Positions 34,736 to 42,533 of a stretch of DNA of 64,000 nucleotides are shown piece after piece. The position numbers and the translations under genes are program-made. The number at the start of each line of letters is the position of its first letter. The stretch's first letter is position 1. The stretch is from a virus: positions 23,024-87,023 of the IMG/VR virus record IMGVR_UViG_3300011254_000489; one strand, written 5' to 3'. The notes beneath the pieces were generated by a model. That model worked only from the letters and a program-made list of their open reading frames with translations. It made no database searches and was not told the origin of the DNA.

Positions 34736-35936
34736 TCTCTACGGGTTCTACATATCTTTCTATGTGGTTAGCATAAGCAATTTCCAACCTACTGTTATCA
34801 TCCACCAATTCAAAATTTATTCTATGTGAAGCAGAAGGAATACTCTTCATGGTAGAGACTCTTTGTTTAGTCATTCTGTCATTAATACAGACCAACAATC
34901 TAGTTACTAGTTGGTCATGTATAGGAGAATTGTTTTGAAGGTTATCAACACAAACTCCGTTCCATTTGTAGTCTCCTTCAAGAGATAAGAAAGCAGTTGA
35001 TACCAATTGCCTACCCGACGATTTCCTATTACTATTCCAAGTGAATAACCAATCGTTATCTATTCCTTTGACTAGTAGATATTGTTCGCTTGTTTCTTTA
35101 TCGCTCAACATCTTGACTTTATTCTTATACTTAGCAAGCGTTTGCTCTAACAAAATTTCTGCCCTATCTTCTATTAATTTAGAAGTCCTATTCTGTTCTA
35201 AAAAGGCAATCATAACATCGGAGTCCGATTCAGTTATCTGCTTACCCATCAATAAGAAGTACAATTTTTGCGGCGAAAGAAATTTCCAAGAACCTCTATT
35301 GTGTCCATGTAAATAGTGTCCTAAATACTTAGACAAGTCTTTGAATGAAATAGTACCCCAAACAGAATCACTTATCTCTATGGCTACTTTATCATCACTT
35401 ATTTGTTTAGCATTTAGTCTAACATTAACTCTTCTCCCGTTATTAAAGAAGTAATAGGGTACTCTATTTTCAAGAACATGGCTAATCTCGTAAGGAGTAT
35501 TGCATATCCTGTAGAATAACATCATCGTTTCCGACCTACTCATGTCATTATTTACACGGTAGAGGAATCTAGATAGATTGTAGAAAATCTCTCTCTTAGT
35601 ACCCTTCAAACCATTAATAGAAATTGGTGTTTCGTTGGTTACTATAACTGAGAAGTCGTTTATTACAAATTCTAGATAGTCCTTTGGACTATTAGTTATG
35701 TCTCTCATCATTCCTTTAATTTTTTCAGCAAAAGAGACTATTAAAGAATCTAGTGAGGTATTTACTTGGTTCGCCCTACCATTAAAGTAGTGAGTAACAG
35801 TACTTGCATGTCCATTCCGTATAATTTGAACAGTTCCCCGTATAATTTTCTTCTCTCGGTACTGGCCGTCACTGTGTAAGGGGAGTTCTAGGCTTTTTTT
35901 CTCTGTATTATAATTTATAATTGTTGATTCGGTCAT
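34719..35936 (-). CDS. hypothetical protein, 405 residues
   Basis: I do not recognise a family. The protein is soluble and basic in its first half, with strands (SLELPLHSDGQYREKKIIRG), several helices, and a possible helical DNA-binding part near 180-240 (SFKDLSKYLGHYLHGHNRGS). It overlaps TFB at its end, which suggests a transcription-related role. No nuclease or ATPase motif is seen. Confidence 0.5.
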   Translation of the reverse strand: MTESTIINYNTEKKSLELPLHSDGQYREKKIIRGTVQIIRNGHASTVTHYFNGRANQVNTSLDSLIVSFAEKIKGMMRDITNSPKDYLEFVINDFSVIVTNETPISINGLKGTKREIFYNLSRFLYRVNNDMSRSETMMLFYRICNTPYEISHVLENRVPYYFFNNGRRVNVRLNAKQISDDKVAIEISDSVWGTISFKDLSKYLGHYLHGHNRGSWKFLSPQKLYFLLMGKQITESDSDVMIAFLEQNRTSKLIEDRAEILLEQTLAKYKNKVKMLSDKETSEQYLLVKGIDNDWLFTWNSNRKSSGRQLVSTAFLSLEGDYKWNGVCVDNLQNNSPIHDQLVTRLLVCINDRMTKQRVSTMKSIPSASHRINFELVDDNSRLEIAYANHIERYVEPVESENLD

Positions 35937-35940
35937 ATTA

Positions 35941-36099
35941 TCACATCATTCTCATTTTTGTTTTGTAATTGTTTACACATTCTTCATGTGCTTCTATTTT
36001 CATATCTTGTGGAGTTAGTAAAGAGCCTCCACAAACTCTGCATTTTGTCGCTATCTTGCGACCTCTTGAATTGTCTGTATAGTTTGGATTGTTTGACAT
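35941..36099 (-). CDS. 52-residue zinc-knuckle protein
   Basis: ATG follows GAGGGTTAAAT. The product has CRVC at 20-23 and later H38 and C41 (HEEC), a possible CCHC zinc site. The N-terminus is polar (NNPNYTDNSRGR). It fits between two genes with only 2-4 bases either side. No family is recognised. Confidence 0.45.
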   Translation of the reverse strand: MSNNPNYTDNSRGRKIATKCRVCGGSLLTPQDMKIEAHEECVNNYKTKMRMM

Positions 36100-36101
36100 A
36101 T

Positions 36102-36383
36102 TTAACCCTCTAATTTATTTACTTCGTGGTATTTAACATATACATCAAAATCTTTAATGTATTTTGCTAAGTATTGGTTAAACCCAATAGTCACGGCTTC
36201 ATCAATATCAAAAAGATAATTCTTTAATTTAGAATTTAAGAAGAAGACTTGTTCTTTTTCGTCGTCAATCAACAACGAATGTCGTAGTGCCGTCTCAACG
36301 AATAATTGCCCCTCCACCGATAACATAGGTAGAAGTGACTTAACTACTGCTCTACAATGAGCAAAGTTACGATAGAGGGGCAT
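36102..36383 (-). CDS. hypothetical protein, 93 residues
   Basis: I chose ATG 36383; an alternative GTG lies 9 bases upstream. The product (MPLYRNFAHCRAVVKSLLPM...) is predicted to be mostly helical. It lies directly downstream of the ubiquitin-like gene (46 bases) and could be a partner or E2-like factor, but it shows no E2 motif. Confidence 0.45.
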   Translation of the reverse strand: MPLYRNFAHCRAVVKSLLPMLSVEGQLFVETALRHSLLIDDEKEQVFFLNSKLKNYLFDIDEAVTIGFNQYLAKYIKDFDVYVKYHEVNKLEG

Positions 36384-36429
36384 AAGCACCACGGTTTAAG
36401 GGATGGTTTTATTCATCAACAAGGGGGGT

Positions 36430-36636
36430 TCAACAGGAACCTCCAACAATAGCAGGAGTCAAGTCCACGCTACTAACAGTATCCCAATTGATTGTGTTAA
36501 TGTCTTGGCGGCTTACCATCTCACCATCAACGAAAACCCAATGTGTGGGGTGTGTTTCAATTTGTTCTACAACCTTCTCTACTGAGAGTTGCAATTCAGT
36601 GTGTCCTGTTTCATTTAAAATCGTTAGTGTAATCAT
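36430..36636 (-). CDS. ubiquitin-like beta-grasp protein with C-terminal Gly-Gly-Ser-Cys
   Basis: ATG follows AGAGGTGAATTAAA. The 68-residue product has the ThiS/MoaD/ubiquitin plan: strand ITLTILNET, strand ELQLS, helix VEKVVEQIE, strand WVFVDGEMVS, then VSSVDLTPAIVGGSC. The 'vD...P.ivGG' ending matches sulfur-carrier and ubiquitin-like families, where Gly-Gly is adenylated by an E1 enzyme. Two residues (Ser67, Cys68) follow Gly66, so a protease must expose it; the JAB gene in the same array could do this. An ordinary ThiS/MoaD sulfur carrier would end at Gly-Gly. Confidence 0.75.
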   Translation of the reverse strand: MITLTILNETGHTELQLSVEKVVEQIETHPTHWVFVDGEMVSRQDINTINWDTVSSVDLTPAIVGGSC

Positions 36637-36637
36637 T

Positions 36638-37798
36638 TTAATTCACCTCTGTTTTGTTCACCTTGTCATGACTATTTAAGCCATCCCCTTTGTTAGCGGA
36701 AATCCAAACGGTTGCTTGTCTTTTTGTCACTTTTTCGCTACCGTCATATCCTAAGTTTTTCATGTATTGGATTTGGTTACTTGTTGCCGCTTCCATACAT
36801 TTAGTTAATGTTTCAATTTGCCTTTGGGATAGAGCATTACCCCAATTAGAATTCTTCAATTTGATTTCTATATCCCGAAGGAAGTTAGTTGTCCAATCAT
36901 CAAAGGGAAGATTATTCTTCACTTCGTAGTAATTACTAATCCCAAAGAATTCCATCTTATTAGAAATATTGCGAGAATATTTCCTCTCACGAATCCTATC
37001 CACTTCGGCCATTTTCTTTTCCATAATAGCATCTTCCTCAGTAATCATAGCAATGGTTTCTCTTGATGAATAATAAAAATCATCTAAATCCTCTAACAGT
37101 TTTTTGTTGGGGTAGCCCTTAGTATTAATTTGTGCTTTGTGGTTATCGGGATGATTCCATCGCCATACAATAGAAGCCATTTCTCCATCCATAGCCCTTT
37201 TACGAATATAGGTCTTAGGACGATGAGTATTTAGTTTCTCATCCCAATAGAACCCTTTACTTCTAACATTGACTCGCAAATCTAAGTCCTTAATCTTGTT
37301 GAATTTAAATTCAAAGATTGAACCATTAGTAGCCCACCAAGCAGTTTTCTTCATGCCTTCAATCCGAACATTAATCCATTGGTCAATCATTTCATCAGTA
37401 ATGTATTCATCCTCAAGACCTGTCGCCTCTTTGATTGCTCTAAGGATTAGATAGGAATTGATGTGGTCGCTACCAACACATTCCTTTCTACCGTTCTCAG
37501 TATTCTCTATTTCAAAATGGTAAATAATACGATGGCCGCATAGACAACTACCATATCCCATGCTAGAATTCATAACCCACAGAGGGGCATCTTCGGCTCT
37601 ATCGCCACCATATTGTGACCACCAAACATTACCTGTAGCCAACCACTCTAATTTAGCATCGTCGTAATTGTCTGCATTAGAAAGGCGTGTAAGAGCCTCT
37701 TTCAAAGCCCTATCCCATCGTCCATTTCCTAGTCTTCTTTTAGGTTGAATAGTCTCTCTTTCGTAACTTAATTCAATTGCTTCTCTCGGTATATCCAT
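36638..37798 (-). CDS. hypothetical protein with a zinc-binding CGH motif
   Basis: ATG follows GGAGAGAATTAAA. The 386-residue product has GSCLCGHRIIYHFEIENTEN near 83-102 followed by CVGSDHI near 107, a CxC-GH...C cluster seen in several phage proteins of unknown role that could bind zinc. The C-terminal third is helical and charged. It is encoded one base before the ubiquitin-like gene, so a functional link is possible. Confidence 0.5.
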   Translation of the reverse strand: MDIPREAIELSYERETIQPKRRLGNGRWDRALKEALTRLSNADNYDDAKLEWLATGNVWWSQYGGDRAEDAPLWVMNSSMGYGSCLCGHRIIYHFEIENTENGRKECVGSDHINSYLILRAIKEATGLEDEYITDEMIDQWINVRIEGMKKTAWWATNGSIFEFKFNKIKDLDLRVNVRSKGFYWDEKLNTHRPKTYIRKRAMDGEMASIVWRWNHPDNHKAQINTKGYPNKKLLEDLDDFYYSSRETIAMITEEDAIMEKKMAEVDRIRERKYSRNISNKMEFFGISNYYEVKNNLPFDDWTTNFLRDIEIKLKNSNWGNALSQRQIETLTKCMEAATSNQIQYMKNLGYDGSEKVTKRQATVWISANKGDGLNSHDKVNKTEVN

Positions 37799-37799
37799 T

Positions 37800-37970
37800 T
37801 TAATTCTCTCCTAATTCGTATTGTTCTTTCTTTGGTAGACATTTGTTATGTTTGACTTTCAAACCGTCTCTGCTAGGTATAATCCTAGCACATTGTTTAC
37901 AGGTAGCCAATGTGCAATGGTCGCAATCGGTTACTGTCTTAGTGCTATCACATGCTCCACAAGTACTCAT
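37800..37970 (-). CDS. 56-residue cysteine-rich zinc protein
   Basis: The product has CGAC, CDHC, CKQC and one more Cys (Cys 44) in 56 residues, a double zinc knuckle spacing like a small PHD/FYVE-type or B-box-like finger. The start overlaps the upstream stop. Function is unknown. Confidence 0.5.
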   Translation of the reverse strand: MSTCGACDSTKTVTDCDHCTLATCKQCARIIPSRDGLKVKHNKCLPKKEQYELGEN

Positions 37971-38212
37971 TCCATCATCTCCCTGTCTTCTTTTTCAAAC
38001 TTATGCGCTTCACTAAGATAACTATTCAAGATGAAGTCCATCTTCTCTTGTAGTGCTTCAATGACTCCTGCAATTGTTCTTCGCTTTAGACTAATCCAAA
38101 GTCTATGGTAAGTATTCAATACCACCTTAACTCCATCATCTTCTCCTTGCGTTATAACAATGGGAGGCATATCCTCACTGTCTATTATTCTAAATTCTAC
38201 TTTTTCATTCAT
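37967..38212 (-). CDS. hypothetical protein, 81 residues
   Basis: ATG 38212 follows GGAATGATAAAC. The product (MNEKVEFRIIDSEDMPPIVI...) has strands first and a helix-rich, charged second half (EALQEKMDFILNSYLSEAHK). No family is recognised. Confidence 0.45.
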   Translation of the reverse strand: MNEKVEFRIIDSEDMPPIVITQGEDDGVKVVLNTYHRLWISLKRRTIAGVIEALQEKMDFILNSYLSEAHKFEKEDREMME

Positions 38213-38588
38213 GTTTATCATTCCTTATTATTTTATTATTTATATCCATTACTTGGGCTTGTATTTTATCTTGGAAGAGTTTCAATAGCCCAAGTATATT
38301 CTTCAATATTTGTTCTTCCATAGACTTCACTTGTTCTTTTGCTACATTTTCAGCAATATCTCTTGTCATAGATTCAACTATAGTATCAAACATGGAAAAT
38401 TTCTCTTCCATTCTTTCTATTCTAGTTTGTAGAGCAAGATATTCTGTTTGTTTCCTTTTGTTTGCGGATTGAACCGCACTACTTTGTTTTCTCATAGAGC
38501 GACATTTTGTGCAAATGCTACCCTTTCTTTCTCCTTCAAATTTTAAAGAGGTTGGTTTAAATTCTATTTCACATACTATACATTTCAT
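38205..38588 (-). CDS. zinc-finger plus coiled-coil protein
   Basis: The 127-residue product starts with CIVC at 3-6 and CTKC near 26-29, then a basic linker (RKQSSAVQSANKRKQ) and a long coiled coil (residues 45-115). It could be a DNA-binding oligomer. It is the last protein gene before the tRNA pair. Confidence 0.5.
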   Translation of the reverse strand: MKCIVCEIEFKPTSLKFEGERKGSICTKCRSMRKQSSAVQSANKRKQTEYLALQTRIERMEEKFSMFDTIVESMTRDIAENVAKEQVKSMEEQILKNILGLLKLFQDKIQAQVMDINNKIIRNDKHE

Positions 38589-38657
38589 TTTTATTCCTCA
38601 TTTATATTGGGCCTTGCACCCTTTCGGCAATCATTTAACACTGCTACACTATTTGAA

Positions 38658-38744
38658 TGGTGTCGGAGGCAGGATTTGAACCTGCGAATCAATATGAACA
38701 GGAGTTTAAGCCCTGCGCCTTTGACCAAACTCGGCTACTCCGAC
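38658..38744 (-). tRNA. tRNA-Leu (anticodon UAA)
   Basis: The minus strand folds into a full cloverleaf: acceptor GTCGGAG paired with CTCCGAC, D-arm with GCCGAGTTTGGTCAAAGGC, anticodon loop CTTAAAC (anticodon TAA at its centre), a long variable arm and T-arm GCAGGTTCAAATCCTGC. The long variable arm supports a leucine identity. A CCA end is encoded. No intron is visible. Confidence 0.93.
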
Positions 38745-38750
38745 TTGAAT

Positions 38751-38825
38751 TGGCGGGCATAACAGGAATTGAACCCGTATCTTCGGCTTAGAAGGCCAAA
38801 ATGCTATCCATTACACCATATGCCC
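38751..38825 (-). tRNA. tRNA-Arg (anticodon UCU)
   Basis: The minus strand folds as acceptor GGGCATA paired with TATGCCC, D-arm, anticodon loop CTTCTAA with anticodon TCT, and T-arm ACGGGTTCAATTCCTGT. It ends in discriminator G followed by encoded CCA. It decodes AGA, a common codon in this AT-rich genome. It lies 6 bases from tRNA-Leu and overlaps the end of an upstream gene by 15 bases. Confidence 0.93.
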
Positions 38826-39062
38826 ATTTGTTATGTTCCAAAGGTTAGTTTGGTAGTTTGCCCCAACGCCCCCCATAACAGAGGCTTTTTCTCTTGAAAA
38901 GAATTGAGGTCGGGATGAGAGAATATTTCTCACCTTCTGTCTAGTTGGGGCTATTTTATACCAATTACTATTGATATAGCCCATGATTTCATTCAATGTC
39001 AAATCATCTCCTAGTTCTTTAAAAGCATTTTCAATCATTGTTATGTGGCTTGTTTTTCCCAT
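38811..39062 (-). CDS. winged-helix-like small protein
   Basis: The 83-residue product reads HITMIENAFKELGDDLTLNE, then PTRQKVRNILSSRPQFFSRE and ends NLWNITNGHMV. The helix-turn-helix and wing pattern resembles 25771-25998. Its last codons overlap the tRNA-Arg 5' end by 15 bases, which implies processing of the tRNA would cut this mRNA. A regulator role is inferred. Confidence 0.45.
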   Translation of the reverse strand: MGKTSHITMIENAFKELGDDLTLNEIMGYINSNWYKIAPTRQKVRNILSSRPQFFSREKASVMGGVGANYQTNLWNITNGHMV

Positions 39063-39087
39063 ACATTACACGAACCTTTACTACTAT

Positions 39088-39390
39088 TTAATGTAACCAA
39101 TTAAGGAGCCAAGCATCGTTTTTAGATTCAACTAATGTTCCTATTTGGAATTTGGAATATTCATCTTTATGTTTAGCCACAATAACAGAAGCCAAACTAA
39201 GAGCCAACTTTTCTTTACTTGTCTTTTCTAGGAAAACAGAAGCAATTCTCTTTGCTAGTTTTTCTTCCTCTCTACGGTGTTGTAGGACACAATAACATTC
39301 TTCTTTGTAGGTTACATCGTGAGTATTATCAATGACGAACATAATACCGCTACCATCACAATGACTACATTTACAACATTCCTGTGACAT
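39088..39390 (-). CDS. DnaJ-type zinc-knuckle protein
   Basis: The 100-residue product begins MSQECCKCSHCDGSGIMF, a CxxC-x-G-x-G knuckle like one repeat of DnaJ's zinc domain, with CYC near 33. The rest is helical and ends LLNWLH. Function is unknown; other genes in this array also use single knuckles. Confidence 0.5.
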   Translation of the reverse strand: MSQECCKCSHCDGSGIMFVIDNTHDVTYKEECYCVLQHRREEEKLAKRIASVFLEKTSKEKLALSLASVIVAKHKDEYSKFQIGTLVESKNDAWLLNWLH

Positions 39391-39494
39391 TAGTACCCCT
39401 CCAAGAAAAGGAAACTAGTAGTTATCCCTAAATCATCTATCGCAACATTGTAGTCGCTAATTATTGTCCATTCAATTATTTCTTCTATTGTCAT
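39390..39494 (-). CDS. 34-residue hypothetical protein
   Basis: ATG follows CAGGTGAATACA and the stop overlaps the next ATG. The product is MTIEEIIEWTIISDYNVAI... with no recognised motif. The ribosome site and overlap are the only support. Confidence 0.4.
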   Translation of the reverse strand: MTIEEIIEWTIISDYNVAIDDLGITTSFLFLEGY

Positions 39495-39499
39495 TGTAT

Positions 39500-40081
39500 T
39501 CACCTGTATTTGTTTAGTATTTTAGTAACTCTCCAAGAGGTAGGAAACCAACTTGGATTGTTTCGCTTTGTCCAAAAAGCAAACTCCCACTTACCTTCAA
39601 GGTAGTAGTGTTGATAGGATTTAATCACAAAATCCCATGTGTGCTTTTCTTCCGGTAGTCTGTATTCATCAGCCATAGCAATAGATACAGGACTCAATTC
39701 ATCTTCATCATAAGAGAAGGTAAAACTGTCTCGTATTCTAGATTCAGTTCCGTGTGTCTTACCATAGCGGTAAGAGTATTCTTTGCATAGGGCTACTGCA
39801 TGATTGTATAACCACATGAAGTTGGCCTTGTTTTTCCTAGCCCAAATAGTACTAGGGTGATTTAGCATAGCGGGTTTCATCATGTAAGAGAAGTGAGATT
39901 CTTTGTGGAATCCCTTCAATTCTTTTAGAGAAGGTTCTCTACCATGTGCTTCCCAAAATAAAAAGTAGAGGGAATTAGTGTGTAGCATTTGACAACTTTC
40001 AGTAGGCATTTTTACTACATGTTTGTCCAACATTTGTTGGGCCGATTCTACGGGGCATTTTGATAGTGCAAATATGTTCAT
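39500..40081 (-). CDS. conserved phage-type protein, possible DNA glycosylase-like
   Basis: The 193-residue product has the segments SAQQMLDKHVVKMPTESCQM at 13-32, NHPSTIWARKNKANFMWLYN near 75, and EYSYRYGKTHGTE near 100. I recall this pattern from marine phage proteins often annotated as pyrimidine dimer DNA glycosylase-like or hypothetical. The catalytic residues cannot be confirmed by eye. A DNA repair role would fit a virus of sunlit water. Confidence 0.5.
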   Translation of the reverse strand: MNIFALSKCPVESAQQMLDKHVVKMPTESCQMLHTNSLYFLFWEAHGREPSLKELKGFHKESHFSYMMKPAMLNHPSTIWARKNKANFMWLYNHAVALCKEYSYRYGKTHGTESRIRDSFTFSYDEDELSPVSIAMADEYRLPEEKHTWDFVIKSYQHYYLEGKWEFAFWTKRNNPSWFPTSWRVTKILNKYR

Positions 40082-40386
40082 TCTTCATCACCTACCATTT
40101 CTACCAATGCTTCAATACCAAATCGCTCAACCATTAGGTCAAGGTGGTGGTTCGTTTCTTCAAACAATGCTCGTAGTCGCTTGACTTCTGCAAGGAGGAG
40201 TGGTGCGTCGGCCATGATTCGTAGGTTAGCCTTTTCCTCTTTGGTTATTAGTTGGTCTTTGTTGTAATTCCAACAAGGGTATTCCGCTATGATTTCATTA
40301 CCGCCTTTAGCAGTAGCATGAATAGTAGCACTGTCGTATTCCCACGGCCCTTCTGTGTGTCCTTCGTATTTATCTGTGTCAATCAT
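40078..40386 (-). CDS. Ead/Ea22-like phage protein, paralogue 1
   Basis: The 102-residue product begins MIDTDKYEGHTEGPWEYDSA and contains NLRIMADAPLLLAEVKRLRA. The 'KYEGHTpgPW' plus 'DAPLLLAEVKRL' pattern is common in phage and marine viral accessory proteins of the Ead/Ea22 kind. Its upstream neighbour shares both motifs, so the pair arose by duplication. Function is unknown. Confidence 0.6.
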   Translation of the reverse strand: MIDTDKYEGHTEGPWEYDSATIHATAKGGNEIIAEYPCWNYNKDQLITKEEKANLRIMADAPLLLAEVKRLRALFEETNHHLDLMVERFGIEALVEMVGDEE

Positions 40387-40628
40387 TCAATCCTCTCCCA
40401 CAATTCATCTATGAGTGCTTTCCAAGCGGGGTCTGCGTCAGCCATTTTATACAATCTGTCAAACGCCCGCTTGTATTTCTGCAACCGCTTGACTTCTGCA
40501 AGGAGAAGTGGTGCGTCTTGCATCAAGGTCTTATCAATCCCTTTCAATTCCTCAATGGTAAAGTAACCACTAAGAATACCATCCCACGGCGCAGGTGTGT
40601 GTCCTTCGTATTTGTCTATGTCAATCAT
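40383..40628 (-). CDS. Ead/Ea22-like phage protein, paralogue 2
   Basis: The 81-residue product begins MIDIDKYEGHTPAPWDGILS and contains DAPLLLAEVKRLQKYK. It shares start and centre with the next gene while the middle is shorter. The duplicated DNA is still visible near 'cgcttgacttctgcaaggag' in both genes (about 40180 and 40490). Function is unknown. Confidence 0.6.
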   Translation of the reverse strand: MIDIDKYEGHTPAPWDGILSGYFTIEELKGIDKTLMQDAPLLLAEVKRLQKYKRAFDRLYKMADADPAWKALIDELWERIE

Positions 40629-40741
40629 TGTTCATCACCCCGACTACCTGCCCAACCGCAAGAATAACAAGAATAGTAATTCTTATCTTCGTGTTGTTCA
40701 GCCATCCCTTGACAACCTTTTCCATTACATTTTATTTTCAT
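40625..40741 (-). CDS. 38-residue zinc-knuckle protein
   Basis: The product has C5, C10, then CYSC and GWAG (residues 24-32). A CxxxxC...CxxC arrangement could bind zinc. Start and stop overlap the neighbours (ATGA style). Function is unknown. Confidence 0.45.
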   Translation of the reverse strand: MKIKCNGKGCQGMAEQHEDKNYYSCYSCGWAGSRGDEQ

Positions 40742-40914
40742 ATTTTCATTCTCCTTATTGATATTTGGTATGCTTTGTATGGGCGCATACCTAGACCCGT
40801 TAGTTCTTTGTAGATTTCACTACGCTTCTCTTCTTCTTCCGCTTTACGATTCAAAAACACTGACTTGAATAAGTGCATAGATTCTTTACGGATTATGTCT
40901 TTCATATATTTCAT
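40738..40914 (-). CDS. 58-residue basic helical protein
   Basis: ATG follows AAGGTGATAAT, a strong site. The product (MKYMKDIIRKESMHLFKSVF...) is basic and helical. It starts a sub-block after a 185-base gap and overlaps the next small gene by 4 bases. No family is recognised. Confidence 0.45.
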   Translation of the reverse strand: MKYMKDIIRKESMHLFKSVFLNRKAEEEEKRSEIYKELTGLGMRPYKAYQISIRRMKI

Positions 40915-41099
40915 ATTATCACCTTAAATTTAAATTCTCTAAGTAGATTAACCTAGAGGGGATGGGGGAAGAGAAGGAGGGGAACGAACCCCCCTAGTCA
41001 ATGGATAGAAACATCAAACATGGAAGTGTAGATAAATTTCTCTCTTATTACTGACAAACCCCAAACTCTTTCTGTTGGACATAAGCCCAACTAGGAGTA
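40915..41099 (-). other. intergenic region with possible terminator hairpin and promoter
   Basis: No open reading frame was found here. On the minus strand, just after the UvrD-like stop, GTTGG and CCAAC (41074-41091) form a short hairpin without a T-run, a weak terminator candidate. An AT-rich stretch AGAGAAATTTATC follows near 41030 and could be a TATA box for the sub-block starting at 40914. Confidence 0.3.
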
Positions 41100-42533
41100 T
41101 TACTGTGGACTAGGCCCACAATAAAATAAGTTTCGCTTTGCTCTTGTTATTGCAACATAGCAAATGTTTCGTTCTTCTTGTGGATTAGTTGCTCTCGGAT
41201 GAGGCATCCTTTCCGTAGCCAAAAGATATACATTATCGGCTTCAAGACCCTTTGCTTTGTGTACTGTGGACAACATAATGTCACCCTTACCATCGGAAGA
41301 AAAGACTCGGTTAATCTCATCAATAATTCCTTGAACAGTGTTTGCCTTACCAACAAATATACTCAAGCAATTGTATTTATCTTCTAGTGCAAGTGCTTGA
41401 TTCTTTTTCTCTTTCAAGAGAAGTCTTTCTGTCTCTTTACTAAAGTGCTGATTCAACAACAGGTTGAACTCACTTGAAGACATTCCCATATTCTTACGGG
41501 AAACTTTCTTCACATAGTTTGTTAGTCCCTTTGTCATGTCACGCCCTAGAATATAAGCCGACTTTCCATCAGCCAATAAACTATAGAACGCAGTAGCGAG
41601 AGGTGCATTATAACGACACAAAACAATGTCGCCCTTGATTGGATTAAGGCTAGCAAATTCTTCTACACTACCTTCTTCCGCTTCATCTCTACAAGTGAAA
41701 TCTTTTACGAATCTGTTTGCTTCCTTTACAACAGACTTAGGGCAACGCCATGTTACGCTAAGTGGGAACTTACTAACTTCCCTATTGCTCGTCTTTAACA
41801 AATCTTCAAAGATTTGCATACTAGAAGAATCTGCTCCACGGAAACCGTAAATTGCTTGGTTAGGGTCGCCTACTACAATACATCGGCCATCCGGTTCAAC
41901 ACTACGATAGATTAGTTGTCGTTGTGCTTCATTGAAATCTTGTGCCTCATCAACAAACAATACATCATACTTTTCCAAAGGAAGATTGTTCACTAGAGGA
42001 ATCCAAATCATATCATCAAAATCAATAGTTGATGAATTCATACTCAACTTCATAATTTGAGGTAGAGCATCAAAAGCCAACACTTCATCATGGTCTGTAT
42101 CAAAGTTAATATTGTAAGAATCAACCAACTTAGCGATTGACTTCCTATCACTACCTTCAATCATAGCACCCTTCATTAGAGATACTAGTTTAGCCAAAGG
42201 CACTGCGAAATAATCCGCACCTAGAACCTTTTTGATAATGTTATATGTCTTGGACTTGTCCATCTTAGTTCGCCCATTTTGCTTAATTGCTCGGAATCCC
42301 ATTGAATGAAATGTCGCCGCATAAACATCTTCGGGAAGACGCTTACCAAGTGTTGTTGCAATACTCTTATTGAATGCTAAGAAAGCCATCTTACCGGACA
42401 TTCTTTTTGCACCTTCTACAATAGTGAAGGTCTTACCAACACCTGCTCCTGCATCAACTACAACATGGTTTTCACCATGCTCCATTTCAGCCCAAATGTC
42501 TTCTTGTTGTTGTGTGCCTACAATTACCATCAT
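41100..42533 (-). CDS. UvrD/PcrA-like superfamily 1 DNA helicase
   Basis: The 477-residue product has motif I DAGAGVGKTFT near 27, motif Ia FLAFNKSIA, motif II FVDEAQDFNEAQ near 195, motif III VVGDPNQAIYGFRGAD near 218, motif V STVHKAKGLEADNV near 432 and motif VI CYVAITRAKRNLF near 460. All SF1A helicase motifs are present; the size is reduced against bacterial UvrD (720). It would unwind DNA 3' to 5' in repair or replication. Confidence 0.92.
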   Translation of the reverse strand: MMVIVGTQQQEDIWAEMEHGENHVVVDAGAGVGKTFTIVEGAKRMSGKMAFLAFNKSIATTLGKRLPEDVYAATFHSMGFRAIKQNGRTKMDKSKTYNIIKKVLGADYFAVPLAKLVSLMKGAMIEGSDRKSIAKLVDSYNINFDTDHDEVLAFDALPQIMKLSMNSSTIDFDDMIWIPLVNNLPLEKYDVLFVDEAQDFNEAQRQLIYRSVEPDGRCIVVGDPNQAIYGFRGADSSSMQIFEDLLKTSNREVSKFPLSVTWRCPKSVVKEANRFVKDFTCRDEAEEGSVEEFASLNPIKGDIVLCRYNAPLATAFYSLLADGKSAYILGRDMTKGLTNYVKKVSRKNMGMSSSEFNLLLNQHFSKETERLLLKEKKNQALALEDKYNCLSIFVGKANTVQGIIDEINRVFSSDGKGDIMLSTVHKAKGLEADNVYLLATERMPHPRATNPQEERNICYVAITRAKRNLFYCGPSPQ

